Assembly (NCBI RefSeq): GCF_015832195.1
Contig: NC_052027.1
Span: 13,636,149-13,700,148 of the forward strand
Reading direction: 5' to 3'
Source: Motacilla alba alba
Taxonomy: Eukaryota > Chordata > Aves > Passeriformes > Motacillidae
Length of the DNA: 64,000 nucleotides
The translations under genes were made by a program, and so were the position numbers. Positions within the stretch are counted from its first letter, which is position 1, and every line of letters starts with the position of its first letter. A model generated the notes under the pieces. It was not told where the DNA came from. It did not search any database and was given only the letters and a program-made list of their open reading frames with translations. Of this stretch, positions 1 to 14,709 are shown piece by piece.

Positions 1-3000
1 CATCTCTGTATCTGCATCCATGCAATTATCAGGGAGCAGGCAGAGAGCGAGTGCTGAGATCTGTAGATCCTTCCTGGGGATAAGAGGGCTAAAGCAGCCA
101 GAGAGCTGCAGAAATGGGAGAGACCTCTGCTCACAAGCCTCCCTCCACAAAAGGCTACGGGGGAAAGGGGCACAGATGTGGGGGGAATGCTAATTCTGGG
201 CTGGTTTATTGTCTGCTGGAAGTAATGAAATGAGCCACAGTGGCATTTCATCCTTGAGGTTTAAGATTTATTTTCAAATCCAAGGAAAATGAATCTCAGG
301 GATATGGTGAACTCAGATTGACAGATTTCACACAGCTTACCCCAAAATTAATAAATGCCTTGGTGGTGTTCCTTTCATTCTTTTTTAATTAAGTGACATC
401 CAGATAGAGTAGACAGAAGTACTAAAATTAAAGAATACACCAAATCTTATTACTAGTTTTGCTGTTCCACAATTCCAGTGAGAATTTTACCATTTCCAGA
501 AGCTCTCTATATGTCTGACTAGTTTTGTCTTGTTCTGAGGCAAATTTGATGCCAATTCCAGAAGATAGGGAAAGTGCCATACAGAATTAATTTCAGCTGC
601 AATTCCTATTTCAAAGTCTCTCTTTGAAGGTAGCACATGAGCAGATTTGATAGTCTCAGAACATATGCATTCACTGCATATCTACTTTGCCTGACAGTTT
701 AAGTGAGACATTTAAATATTCTCCCTGGATTGCAGTGTTCCACATTTCACCTACATCCCACAAAATCCATTGCTCTCAACCTTTTCCTTCTGTATCACAC
801 AGTACCTATCACGACATATTCTGAATTGTAAGGAACATCCACGGAGCAGAAATACCAGGTATTCCCTATGGCAAAATTCAGATTAATGGCTAAAATGAGA
901 AAGAGATAAAACACACAGCTTCGGGGGCCACGGTGCAACAGTGTCTGTCTCTTGCCAGAGGCAAGCTTCTGAGGAAGAAAAAATGGTCCTTTATGAACCA
1001 CCAAAACTGTCAGTACAAGACCTGTACATACGTCAAAACTAAAGAAAACTAAATGGCCCTCAGGTTTAGAAATGGAACTTGATTTCAAATAGAAACAAAA
1101 AGCACAAAGCTGTTTTTCAAAAATCAGCTAGATCAAAAACTCATCAGGATTTCGTGTGTGTGTGGAAGGAGAGAGGCCTCAGAATACATGACAGCCAAAG
1201 ATCTGGGTAACTGCATTCATAAACTCTTATTTGGGTAGATGGATTCTAGATTTGAGCTGACCTTAAAAAAACCCCTCCCTGCAACAGAAATTGTTGAGCA
1301 CTGAAGTTTTCTTACTTCACTGTCGTTTAATTAGCTTTCTACACAGAAATCTCTCTCCTTGCTAGGGAGCTGCTGAGTTTGTCCTTTTCAGGCTCTAAGC
1401 ACCCCAGAGCTAGACTGGAGTTCCCTTCCTACACCTGGGAGCAGGTGTGTGCATTCAGAGCACAGAGCCCATCTGGACCACAATTGTCTCACAAGCGGCC
1501 AAAAGAAGAAATTCAAGGAAATAAAGTACCAAGTAACCATCCAGTATGTATGATAACATTCCAGGGTTATTGGTTATTGAGTTACAAAGCTTTCTGTGTC
1601 TGCAGCCTGACCATGGAGAGATGAAAACAGAATCAAACAAGCCGCTCTTTCAGGTGGCAGAGAAAGTGCCCTGGGGAGCAGGGAGGTTTAGGAATATTTT
1701 GTCAAGCTTCCAGTCTGCATCTCTGGGACTTCACAAGAGCTGAGCAGCCTCCCTTAGGCACACTGCCCTGGAAAACAGAGCAGCTGCTTGCCCTGCAATC
1801 TTCCCCACCCTTTGTGGTGCTATTCACTCTCACCTCAGCTCTTTTCCTCAAGAATGAGGAATTCACATGCATGGAATCCTCTTGCAACAAAGACATTCCA
1901 ACCTGCAATTGCCTTTGCTACTCTTCTCTGAGCTTTTAAAGTCCATTATTGCTTTCCTAAGACCTGAACCCTGCACTGCTGAAGTTGCAGCTGTGCTTTG
2001 AATTGGGATATTAGCAAACAGCTGACACAGAAATGAGGGAGTTCACAGGGGCCTTTATTACACCCAAAAGCACAAGGTGAAAAATCCTCAGCACAAACCT
2101 GAACACAGTTACCAAACCATGAGCCAGGCTTTGAGGCCTCAGATGAGATGTGATGAAGCCTGAAGGGTGAACAGCAGGTGGCTGCTCCTGCTGCACCACG
2201 AGACCTTGGTCACCAGCAGGTGAAAGCTTATGATGCTTCCTGGTGCCAGTCACGGCACATCACAGTATCATTTGCACTCAGCTGCCAGAAACATACATGC
2301 TTTTTGATAAAAAATATTAATCTGTGGTCAAGGATTGCAAATGTCTTCTCTGAGTTTCTATTTATATAAAAATGGGACTGTTCTCAGTGTTTTTTACCTT
2401 TTAAAATATATTTAACTATTTCCTATCAATTCAGAATCCCAGCATTTTTCAATTTTTTTTTCTCTTCTGTACTATTTATTTTGATATGAAAAGGAATTAC
2501 AACAGAAATACTGGAAGTGCCAAATAGCATTACTGAGCAAGGAGGAGAAGCAGCTACAGAGAGAGCACTGGTTAAGAATCTGAAACACTGAAACAGTTTT
2601 GGACACCTCAAAAAGGGGATGGGGATCTCTCCAGATCTGCATTAAGATACTAAAAGTTAAGACTTAGAAATGAGCTCCTTCTCAGTTGTTGCACATAGAG
2701 GACATTTGAATTTTTCTATTCTCTTCTGCTAAAAAAAATAATTACATTTATTGAAAACTCTGAGGTTCATACCAAGCCTTGAGATCTTTAGAGATGATGA
2801 GATGAAGAAGCTTGGTTTTAGCAGAACATCACAAAAGATGAGAACATCACCTTTACTAACAATATAATCATATTAAATTTACAAAGTTTAACTCTACTAT
2901 GACTTTTATTTGGAAGCTTCATTTGGCATTTATTATTTATTTTTATTATTACTATTTTTTAAAAATCACAATGCTGCATGTTATAAAGAAATCTCTGGGA

Positions 3001-6000
3001 AAGACCAAATTATCTCTGCTGGAATTTGATAGGACAGTGTAGCACCTACTCTGAGACTGCCAAGTTATGATTCACTAAGCAGAGTCAAGGTTAGACCCAG
3101 ATGCCAATAAAGATTCATTAAGTATGAAATACAATATCAGCAGTGTCTTTGTAATGACCCAAAGGCTAATTTTGGCTCAGAGTACTCAAATTCCCCAGTG
3201 AGAGAAAGGGAAAGTGGAACAATTTCACAGCTTTTGACCATAAATGTGCTAATATGTAAAACACTGGAAAATATACTGGGAACTATGCAAAAGTGAGAGT
3301 AGGCAATTGAAATACAACACTGCAAATTAGAAGTGTTTAGTTAGATTTTTCTTTCTTATTCTAAATCAAACAATTATTCCTTTTCCTAGTTATTTGAATT
3401 TTGTTATGATTACTCCACAAAATAAGTTTAAATTATTTTCATCACCTAATTCATATATGATGTAATACCAGGAGACTAAACTAGCTTACTAACACTAAAG
3501 CACTTAGAGTAGAGAAAGGAATAAATGTCATTATTAATTTGTCTATTCTCAACTCTTCATAAAGAGCAGAAGAAAAATTACAAGAAAAGGAAGGCTGTAT
3601 TTTCAAAACAAGCAAAATTGTACTGGAGAAAATATTGAGTTTAAAGTGCTCTTCTTGAAGGAAAAATGGAAATAAAATACATACAACAACAAAATGAAAT
3701 CTTACCCAAATAAAAAGTATATTAACCACTTTGTGTTTTTATTAAATTTTATAGGCTCTTTTCATGCCAGTAGGTAATACTTCTTTGTCTCCCAAAAAGC
3801 ATTATAAGAAACTAATATTGAAATCAGACTGAATGAAATTTCATCCGGGATTTAATTTTATGTTCTTTTACTTTGGTCTGAAATTAAATGTTCAGCCACT
3901 GAGGACTGCAGTGCAATTAATTTCTGGAGTAAAAATCACCAGAGCACTTTCCCATTTCACTTCTTAAAGCATTAGTGCTTTGTAACACAAATAAGGGGAA
4001 ACAAATAACAGACATTTATAATAGATAATGTAGACATTACTCCTGCAAAACACTTTCTTAAATTCAGTCCCATTAGCAATAAGTCAAATGTGCTGTTGCA
4101 GGCTGGTCCAAGCCCTCTGTGAAATCAGCTGCTGGTGCTAATAATTTCTGTCTGGACAAAGGTCCACGTTGCAATCAGGATGGCTCAGTCAATATGTTAA
4201 CTGTGACAGACTGAATGCTGGGGATTAAGCAGGTTTTGAAACTAAATTATTTTTGTCACCACACACGTAGATTGAAAGGAAAAGCAGCCAAATTTACTGT
4301 CCAAGATGTTTTCCTTTATGCCAGCAGCAATGATAACACAAAAAAGCATTTTATGTGATATAAAGAAAAAAAAAAGGCACTTCATTGCTTTTATTTTTTT
4401 TAATCTGAATATATTTTATATATGGCATCACAAGTTTTTCTACATCAGAGCTTTAAACTTTTATGAGGTTGCAATGAGTAAATGTCTGTGAGTTTATCTT
4501 GCCCTGGAAGTGTCTTGGAAGACTTCTACTTCAACAAATTAAAATTAACCAGAAATCAAGTATACCATCCCCATCAGGGGTTCCTGCCTTGTAAGATTTA
4601 CATGAACAGTGTGGATTTATCTTGTAGGGAGCACAGTAAGTGCAGGTCTACACCCATGGAGCATCTGCCCCAGGACTGGCACTACGTTCTCCTGGAAGAA
4701 ATGCACAATGCTTGTGCCTACTTACAAATACCAAGTCTCTGACTTCCTGAGCAGCATCATATTTACACCTGAAATGTTGAGCATCCTCCTGAGTCCTGCT
4801 CTACAGCATAATCAGAATAATGCAAGATCAATTTGTGTCTATGACAGGAAGCACCGGGTTACACCACAATTCTCACCTTCCCTGCTGCAGAATGAAGCTA
4901 TTTAAGACTTCATTCATTCATGCATAATATATGAAAGGCTTCTTCATTTGTCTTAGCTCTGCTACTTTAGATGAAACATTTTAGTTATGCATTTAGAAAA
5001 CCTAGAGTTTGTGTTGACTACATCCTATATCCCTTTAACTCAGGGAATCCTCCAGGAACAGCTGGACTTTTACAATTTTGCAATTACAGAAGATAACATT
5101 TCTTCTTTATCTGCCACATTCTAACGAGCCACCAACAGCAAAACCACATAGGCCTACAGATTATGACAATATGTGCCATAAAAATGTTTGAAGAACATAT
5201 AATATAAAAGCCATTGTTTTGTACTTCACTTTTTAATCATTTTTAAACTATGCTCTATTTCTCTGCTAGTTCTGTAATAAAACCACATCCTTTTCTGTGC
5301 CATCACCTGACTGTATCATCAGAGATTACGATGACACAACTACATTCTCTCACCTGTTCCACTCATATTCCATTTTTATAGAAAGAAGTCTTGCAAAACT
5401 CAATCTGCAAAAGTCTGGGTTTCTCCTGAGCGTTGCTTTGGGTTTGCACAAGGCAGCCTGGCCAGTGCCACCTGCACGGCTCAGTTTCTTTGAGCTCAGA
5501 AAACAAGGTGATAGATGAGGAGAAGAAAAAGCCATAAGCATGCAGCATTTTTCAAATAAAATATCACTTTTAAAATAAGAATACAGCTGCATCCACAGAA
5601 CTGTGTTACAAGCTCAGACTATCTGGTCTTTCAAAAACACAGAATTCATCAAATAACTTTTAAGTTGAACTCTTCAAGCCATGAACAGAATCTCAGCACT
5701 GAGTGTCAGCACAGAGAGACACAGGAGAGCTCCCAAGCCCTCTGCAGCAGTGATTGCTGGAGTAAAGAACTTGAGAAATAGGACAAAAGTCTTTGTCTGT
5801 TTTCTCAGTAAACGATTTCAGCTTATGGCAATCAGTGTTTTATGGGCTTCCTGATTTAAAGGTTGTCCATTAGTATATTAATTAGCCACCTATGGACTCA
5901 TCTTTTATCAATTTATCCAATTCCTTATTGAACTTCTATCAAAAATAAAGATCAAGAGGTTAGGGATTTAATTACTAGATCATGAGCATGGAGATACCTA

Positions 6001-9000
6001 AAAGCAAAAGGAAAATAGCTATTCCCATTTCTATAACAATTCATAGTGACATTTAAATGAAAATTGCTTAACTCACAAATCAAGGCAAAATTTCCATTTT
6101 TTTATGTCAAAAATATTCCCATTAGGATTATTTAGTTTTCTTAAACCCATCTAAATAGTAATATTTTTCAAGTGTAAAAAAGTGAAACCCCATAAATATC
6201 CATAGATGTAACACAATTAAGATAAATGCAAAATTAATGACTCAAGAATTACTAATTTACTGGCACATTTACAGAGTACTAAATTACCATCTCACTACAA
6301 GTTATGGGAGATGAGTTATAAAAGTATGATTTTACTGACAAAACCCAGTTTTTTCAATATAATGGGAAATTATAAGCCAATCTTTTTTAATAATAGATGT
6401 TATTCTAGCCTGCTCAGTGTGTTAAAAAAGGAGAAAATCCCCATGTTGTGCTAGCCCCACCAAGGGGTTTCAAAACCACAAACTCCACTCATGAAAGAAA
6501 CCAAGACATAAACGAGCAAATAAAGATGTTTACCAGGGTTCTTCCTTAACCTGTGACAAAGGTTTACCAGTTACAGCGGTTTTAAACAATCTCTTATCCT
6601 CACATTTAAGAATTAAAGAATTACCCTGAGATGTCCCTGAATTTTTCTCTGATGAATAGAAAACTGCCCTGCAATCCTTTTGGGAGGCTGTGTCCATGTT
6701 ATGATACATGTGGCAAGGGTGATGTGAAGCTACATGAAATCTCTAAATGCTCCCTAACTCTTTTTCTGCACACAGATTTTGCTATGCCTTTTTCTGTGCC
6801 TTGCTTCTCCAGTTCCATCTTCTTTTTAAAACAAAGAGTCACAGGTACAGAGCAGTTCTTTCCTTTTTGCTTGTGCATACTACTGCTCTTAAATGACCCA
6901 TGGAAATACAGGGCACAAGATTTTTCTGTAATGTAATATTTCTGTAGTGCTTTGTGCCACAATGATTGCTGTAATTTAAACTTCACATTAAAAAACCCAG
7001 ACTAATCAATAAAACTTCAATTTATAGTATTAGTTTGGAACTGTTTATCTCTTACATGAAACACCTCTTTTGTTATGATTTACTCAAACAATTTGTCCTC
7101 CTGGAGTACTTGCACAGCACCAGAAGTAATCATCCAAGATATGCTGTGCTAGCTTAAATGACAAAGAAATGCATGTAGGCCAAGAATCCATGGCTGTGTA
7201 TCTATTCATGTGGAGGCAAAAGAAATTAAAAAGTGATCTCTATAATTTATTGTTTGTCCCTTCACTGCAAATAATTTTAAAACATATACCAAAGGTAATG
7301 TGGCATAATTACATGGCATTGAAATCAAGATGGTCCTGAAATAAATGACTAAAATTTTTCTTACCATAGCCCCTGCAGCAATCACACAGTGATTAGGACA
7401 ACTAATCTATATAACGAATAATATTCTTCCTTCCAAATGTAAAATACTACAAAATCCAAGTTCACACCTTTGCTCCCCCCACGCAGAGATTTTTAACTTT
7501 GTGTCTCATCGAAAGAGAAAAGCAAACTCCAGCCCAGGTGTCAGGCTCTGCACCTGCTCTCACCCCAGTGTGCTGCAGTTCTTGCCAGAGCTAGGGGCCT
7601 CAGCTGTTCCTGCCACAAATCCTAAATCTCCAACAGAAATGTATTGGGATGCTTTTGGCTGTGCACATGGAAAGCTTTGCCTAGGCGTGAAACCTCACAT
7701 TCAGAGTCTATCTTTGGAAGTAATTGAAAATCCATTAACATTTTAATTTTAAGGATAATTCGATCAATTAGTTAAATTGATCAACAGCAAGACTATTATT
7801 TTAGTAAGAGTCTTTCCACCCCTCCTATCAGGCCTAAAGCTGGCTGGTCTCCAGGGGCACAGACTGAATTTGTGCACTATGAGACTCAGGAGGAGTCCTT
7901 TTGTCCAGCAAAATCTCAAATCTATCAATATGTGCCATGTGTGAGCCACCTTGCCTTATTCCCTAGGAAAACGAAATTTTAAGTCTTGTCTATATTTTAC
8001 TGAACCTGTAGAGATTCAGGTTACTGATTTGAAACATTTTTGCTCAGACACCCACAGCTTGAACCAGGAGCTCAGCTTTCTGCAGCCACCACACACAAGG
8101 AACTGATCGCCTCCAGACAGGAAGAGATTCTCACCCTCTAGTACAGCATGCAACACAAAGCACACTTTAGCCCAGCTACACACAAAATACCAGACCTGAA
8201 GGGACCTATAAATAATTAGACCATTACCCTAAACAGCTGTAGAGTCACCAGAGTTTAAAAAAAATCATCCAAATGGGGAGATTCAATAGAGTTCTAAGTC
8301 ATCACCACCCCTTCCATGAGAAAATAAAAAAGTAGAGTCCATCATATCATCCAACTCATTCCTGTCCCCCATCTCTTTCCTGGGCCTTACTCTTACAAAT
8401 ATTTTTCACGTCATGCAATGAACAAGATCCTAATTAATCTAAGGGGAAGAAAGCCTCTCCTAGCTTTTTGTTCTGGGGATTCCGCACTGGGTAATTCTTC
8501 AATCTTAAAATTCTCTGACTATTCTGCACAGCTTTGCCACAGCTCAGTGGAGTAAAAGTAAAGGAGAAAGGAGAGGTGAGCAAGCACCTGTGGAAGCCAG
8601 AAGAGCCACTTCTTAAGCGCCATTGCCAATTTGCATGTCAAAGTACAGGCCAGGACAGTCCAGAAATCTAATGTTAGCAAACAAAAGCTGAGCATTTTTC
8701 TTGGTATTCATCAAAAGGAAGATTAGTTTTGAACATTTGAAATTCTAGTTACAGTATCAAATCTGATGTTTTTATTTCAGCTGTTAAAATACAGTTCAAA
8801 GCAAGAATATTAACTAAATGTTTGGTTAACTCACTCTCAAAATAAGCCCATACTTTTCCAGGGAAAAAAAAAAAAAGAAAATGAAAAAAAGAGAGCAGCT
8901 TATTTCATTGTTGGTTTGCTTTTTTCTCCCAAAACAGTTTCACATACCCCAGCAGTGATAATCATGACACACTGATTTAATCCAGCAGAAACTGTGACCA

Positions 9001-12000
9001 TCTGAAATTCAGGGCTGCTGGGAAGAGTTTCTTTACCCCCACTCCCATCAGCAGCTCCCTGGAAGGATCTGAGAGCCCATGAGCTTAAAAAGGACACTGC
9101 AAGAGTCCGTGCCACTCTCCAGCCTCAAAGAAACTGTTCAGCTGGGAGAAGGAGCACAGTGGGTTTACTTTATAAACCTATAATTCCATTCAAATTAGAA
9201 TATTAAAGAAACTGTAGTGTCCAGAGAAAATAAGATGAGGCAGAATAACTTTTGAAGCAGTAACTTTTAAAAATCCAAAAGGTGAGAGAGCAAGGAAATG
9301 CACTGACCACTGCTGGGCATGTTTGGAATGCAGAATCAGCTGTCAGAGACATAAAAAAATCAAGTAGACTGGAGGTATTTTAGATTAAACAGGTCACTTC
9401 CTACCTAATTACACTAGAGTCAAACTCAAGAAAGGTGGGAGTGAAGAGGATAAATGGGGTATTTGCCCTCAGTTTTGTGTGTAGGAGGCTCTTCTGGTGC
9501 AATGGTGCTCCAGGGGCAGGTCAGCATTTACATTACATCAGGCTGAGCCAACGCTCCTGACCTGGCACAGTCCCTGCTGGAAGCTCCAGCACAGAGCAGA
9601 GGGAAGGGTTAATGCTCTTAAAAAAAAAACACTCATGAATTCTCTTTACACCTCTTTTCATTGAAATGCTTCTGAGCACTTCAAAATGAAGAATCACACA
9701 GAGATGATAGTCTCTCTCCTCCTCAAAATATTGATAAATGACCATTCATTAAATGCCTCCAAGAAAGCCATTAACAGGCTCCTCCTCCCTGCTGCTCCCC
9801 CATGCTCCACAGATGGAGCAGAGGAGTTGGAATCATTCATGGAATGGAAAAAGGAAGCAGCAGCCTGGAAACCTGCTCTGCACGGATACAGGCTGAGCAA
9901 TCTCTAAAGGAAGAGATATATTTTATTACCTAAGCATTAAAACAAATGAACACAAGGTTTCAGAAAACAGGTTAGCGTTGCATGAATGGCAAGTTATAGT
10001 GCATCTTCTCAAGAGAATATTTATAATCAATTAAAAATAGGTATCAATAAACCCTCTAAAATTGATATGTCACTGAACATCTATCACTTCTTTGACATAA
10101 AAGTACCAGTATTTATTTTTATAATTCCTACAAATAGATTCAATGAGATGTATTTACAATATGAGATCGGGATCCTAATTGAAAATTGAGAAGATGACAG
10201 TTGCGCAAGTGAAATTAAATTTTAATTAAAACATTACTAGTTGAAGTTTAAATCCCATATTGAACAGAATGCTGGACAATATGACTTTGTTAAAATAATT
10301 AATGTTAATATAAAGCACTAAAAATGCTAATACCCTAAAACACTGATAAGAAGGATAAATGAGACTAATTTATCCTACTTCATTCTTCCAAAACTACTTT
10401 ACTAGTTTTTTCTTGCTGCCTGAAAAACTATTTTATGTTGATTGCAGAGACTGAATGTTATGCACTGTTGCAGTGAAGTCTAATACAGGAACTAATCTGT
10501 GAAGTGGCTGGATTTCCTTGTTGTATTTTCACATAAATGCTACATAGTGCATTCAACTATCTTTAAATACTTTTCCCTTCTTTTCTTGGCACTGGAGGTG
10601 AGACCATCATAATTGTCTCCTACAGCAAATGCTTTGAAGTTTTCTTTACAAGTCTTAATTTTTCTCCTTTTTATGTATGACTACTTTTTCTTTTTTTTCT
10701 AAATTTAAACTTCAAGAAATTAGCTAAATTTCCTGAGACTGACTAGACCATGGATTCTTTTTTTCCTTTAGCATACAAACAGGCTAGGGTTTAAAAGACA
10801 GACAAAACCCAAAGATGGTTCAAGATGCTTTACTTTTTGTAGGTCTTTATTTCAACTCTACCCAGACATGAAAGCCCCACGTTTGCAGAGCTATAGCAGA
10901 ATGTGCTCCAGCAGGGATGAGTTGGGAGCAGGAATTCCTGGATATTGCACATCCTGTACATGACTCCCTGGAAATCCTGGCAAATATATATTCCCTGAAA
11001 CATCTCTCTGAATTTTTCAGTGGTTTTCTTTTCATTCTCTCCCACTGAGCTTTTCCATGTTTCACCTCTTCCCCCCCACCAGGACCTGTTCTGACCACTC
11101 AGCTACCTGGGTTTTAGGACATATGAGAGTTAAATATTTCATCAATGCACTCGGACTCCCTGCTATGATTCAGAGAGGCCTACAGACAGAAAAACTAACT
11201 TCCATTAAAGCTGCCTATTCCAGCTTTATTCCATTACACACAGGTATGAGGTAAACTGATTATACCAATTTCATTCATTCCTCCTGTTTACCAGCAAATG
11301 CACCTGAGGATGGTCTGAGCTCTCACACCACAGCCACGGGATGGGAATGAAGGTTAAAGAGAAAAGAAGCCCACCCACACTCCAATAAAAATAGACTTTT
11401 CCCCCCTTTCAGAACTCATAGCAGTATCTGTTTACAAATACAAAAATTTCTTGGCAAACTCAAAGAACTAAAAAGAGAATCAGCAAGGTGGGATTTAGTT
11501 GATCTGCATTAGAATAGGTTTGCCAATCCCTCATTTGTTGGATATCCTAAATTCTACACATTCACCAAAAGCAATCTTCAAGTTAAATAGCAATAAAGAA
11601 GAAAAATATTTACTGTGCCTTTAAATATTCTCCAAATCATGGCTATCAAGGTTATGTATTATCCTATTGAATACTCCACTGTCAGTGGATTGCTATCCAT
11701 CTTTTCATTTTCTAATGTATTCCAATTTTCAAAAAAGTAAAAATAAAGCTCTTCATTCTTTCAAGAACACAAATTTATTACTGACACATGAAGGAGACCA
11801 GTAAAACTATGAGCAAATTTAAATGACACCAAAATTAAATAGCAACAATTACAGTTAAAATACTAAATGTGAATACAAAAATATTGCTGAAAACCTTTAA
11901 TTTATTAGCAGTAATTAACACAAATGTAGCCATCTCTCCTTTATTCATTATATCTTTATTCTGTCAGTTAAAACTATTTATAGTGATACTGGGTTGATTC

Positions 12001-12849
12001 ACCATAATTTCTTTCCACCCACAACCATCTATAATTTTTTCCCCTCAGTAATTTTATAAACTTAATGTTGAGGTTCTTTTTTTTTTTTTAATTTCCATCT
12101 GCAGATTTAAAAAAAAACCCCTGTCTTACTATATTTATAAAAAAAAAAAAAACCAGAGGTCAATACAGCCCCCATTGAGCTGCTGCTGTAAAGAGTGCAC
12201 ATTGATATTCATTTTTCTCCTAATTCTACAGATGCAAATTAGCTCAAGGAAGGAACTTGGTTTATTCTATCTTTGAAGTAGTGAGCCCAGAAAAGTAATA
12301 TGTTTTGACATTAAAGATCTATTTCTATTATATTATATAAATATAAAATATGAATTATTGTTTGCTTCTCTTCTCAAGAATGCTATTCCCTATCTAGCCT
12401 TGATCAAAGTGATAGAAAATCAGAATGAAAACACAGTGCAATAAAATGCACAGTGGGCATTCAAGCCAGTGCACATTTAAAACAGTCTCCAAAAAAAAAA
12501 ATCAGTTCAAAATGCACCTGGAATATTCCTCACTGTGGCCTTGAATAGGAAGGAACTCACCACTACGTTGCACACTAAAGTTAAATTCCAAATACACTCA
12601 AGGAAAGATTAAAGTATTCAGAGGTGGATTGTAAATAAAGCTACAATTATTGACTACACTATTCAGTACTAATGTTTGACTGAGCTTTCATACACTCTAT
12701 GGAAATCTTTTGTAGTGCTCTGAATAAAGAAACACTCATCAAATCAAGTTCATTTTGCACCCATTAACACATCACTTTAAATAAAAATTCATTTATTGAC
12801 ACCAATTTACCAGTATTTGATTGGAAATATCTGAATGCAGTATGTGCTG

Positions 12850-13050
12850 TTTAATACTTTCTTACATATATATGCACATATACATGCAGAAAAGCCATAC
12901 TATATTGCAGCTGTTGATATGGCACATATAAACCCCAAAATGCACATCTAAAGATGTGGACCCTCACAAATATACCTGTGCATACTAAAATGTGCACACC
13001 ACATATGCATATGAGTAAGCACAAACATCTCAAACACATACATTACTTTA
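12850..13050. repeat. Cryptically simple TGCACA/ACATAT-rich patch
   Basis: About 200 bases contain many interspersed copies of short words such as ATGCACAT, TGTGCATA, CACATA and their complements, without a fixed period. It looks like a decayed alternating purine-pyrimidine microsatellite. A 62-codon minus frame rich in C, V and I falls here only because of this word bias. Confidence 0.5.
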
Positions 13051-14654
13051 ACTGTGCATAAACCATATCATCCTAATAGTACCCAAAAAAAGCTTAAAGA
13101 CTGGTGTAAAAATCATCAGTGGGAAAAAAAAAATCCATTTCTCTTCATTGCAAATGTTTGTTAAATGTAAATGCTGATATTCTACTCCTTGGAAGAACAT
13201 TTGTCTGCATGTGGAATTTCATGATAAAAGGCTTTAGAGTCCCAGGTTTCCCTAGATAAACCCCGCTGGTTTACTGATGCATGAATGCACTGAAATTGAA
13301 TTACTGTACAACAGCAATTACTTTTCACAGTACAGTTATAATGAGAATCAGCTTCACAATGAACACCAGGTAGCTATAGTAGGAAAAGTTAATAAAAAGA
13401 AGCCTCTTATTTGCATTTTCCACTGCAGCAAGTGTAGTTGCCTTAAAGAAAAACCATCCTTAACACTTGATTTGCCATCATAGCAATAAATCAAGATTCA
13501 TTTTTATAGCACCTCTTTATTTGCAAGGAAATATTAATGAAAATCAAAATTTTAGTACAAAGCTAAAGGTATAATAATAGCTCTTCAAATATTCCCTAAT
13601 GACTTGGTTATCTTTCATTTTGCTATATTTTTCTCTTCCCTCTAGCCTTCAATTTTTTCCCAGTATGCCAATAACTAGGAAAAGTAAAAGCACCAAATGA
13701 ACAATTTTAACTCCACCTATTTTTCACTATCCAGTTTGTTGTCATGGTCATTTGTTACTGAGCATTATGTTACAGTGTTTCATTCCCATTCAGTTTCAAA
13801 TTAGTAAAGTCACTGAAGTATCATAAAAGCTTCTAAAAATGATTAAAAAAAAAAATCACAGGTAACTTTAAGACTGATGAAGCAAACTTACTATGAGTGA
13901 AATAAGTACAAGCCCCAGAAAAGCAGCAATACCTCAAGTGACAGCAGACTACAAAAAGGACTCAAAGGGATTATTTGTGTTTGGCTGTAAAATTAAAACA
14001 ACTGCTAAACAGTGCAGGAAACATTTCTGTGTCTGTCACCTTATGGGCAATAAGATTTTTCCTATCTCAAGCATTGTAATATTAAAATTAAATGGATCCA
14101 TTTACCTTTGTCACAGATAGAAACAAAACACTAGCGACATTGAATCAAAACCACAGCTCAGGGATTTCAACTTAATTCATGTCACAAATACTTCAAAATA
14201 AAATACGAGGCTGCCTGCCTGAAATTCAATCAGGTAGGGCAGCATTAGGAAGGAAATGGTTAACAGGAATATCCTGAACTGATATAAACCCAAGGTAAAT
14301 AGTGAACACTGGGGAGAAGGAGGGGGGGAAATGTTGCTTGCAAGGTTTTCCATCAGAAAGTAGATGACAAAAGGTTATATAATTGGTTTAGTACTTTCAG
14401 TTTTCCATTTATCTTATGTATCTGACAGAACAAAAATAGGACAATCTGTGATAGGATAATTGCATACTGAAGGGTAATTCAAACAGGGAATGAATATGAT
14501 AAAAATCACACTGAACCAACTAATCACTATGAAAAGCGATGAGACAGAAAGATAAAAATTCATCCAGAATATTAAGGGGGAGAAGGGAGAAGAGTTCACA
14601 TGTGATTAGTAGCTTCAAATAAGTTCATATGTTTGAAAGCATCAAGCAGAACCA

Positions 14655-14655
<1 letters not shown>

Positions 14656-14707
<52 letters not shown>
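14656..14707 (+). repeat. Poly(A) tract, 52 uninterrupted A
   Basis: Fifty-two A residues in a row are followed by an AC-rich tail (CCACCACAAAACCCTC) to about 14725. No processed gene copy is recognisable just upstream, so a retrocopy tail is not supported; it is best read as a homopolymer microsatellite. In the CACNA2D3 pre-mRNA it would appear as a long U run. The exact length may be affected by sequencing or assembly. Confidence 0.9.

Positions 14708-14709
<2 letters not shown>

Noticed and set aside
6631..6986. Overlapping plus (101) and minus (95) codon frames
   Set aside because: Mutually overlapping on opposite strands, no domain, AT-rich intron context.
8196..8260. CCTGAAGGGACCTATAAATAA resembling a CR1 or other LINE tail
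   Set aside because: Too short and diverged to assign.
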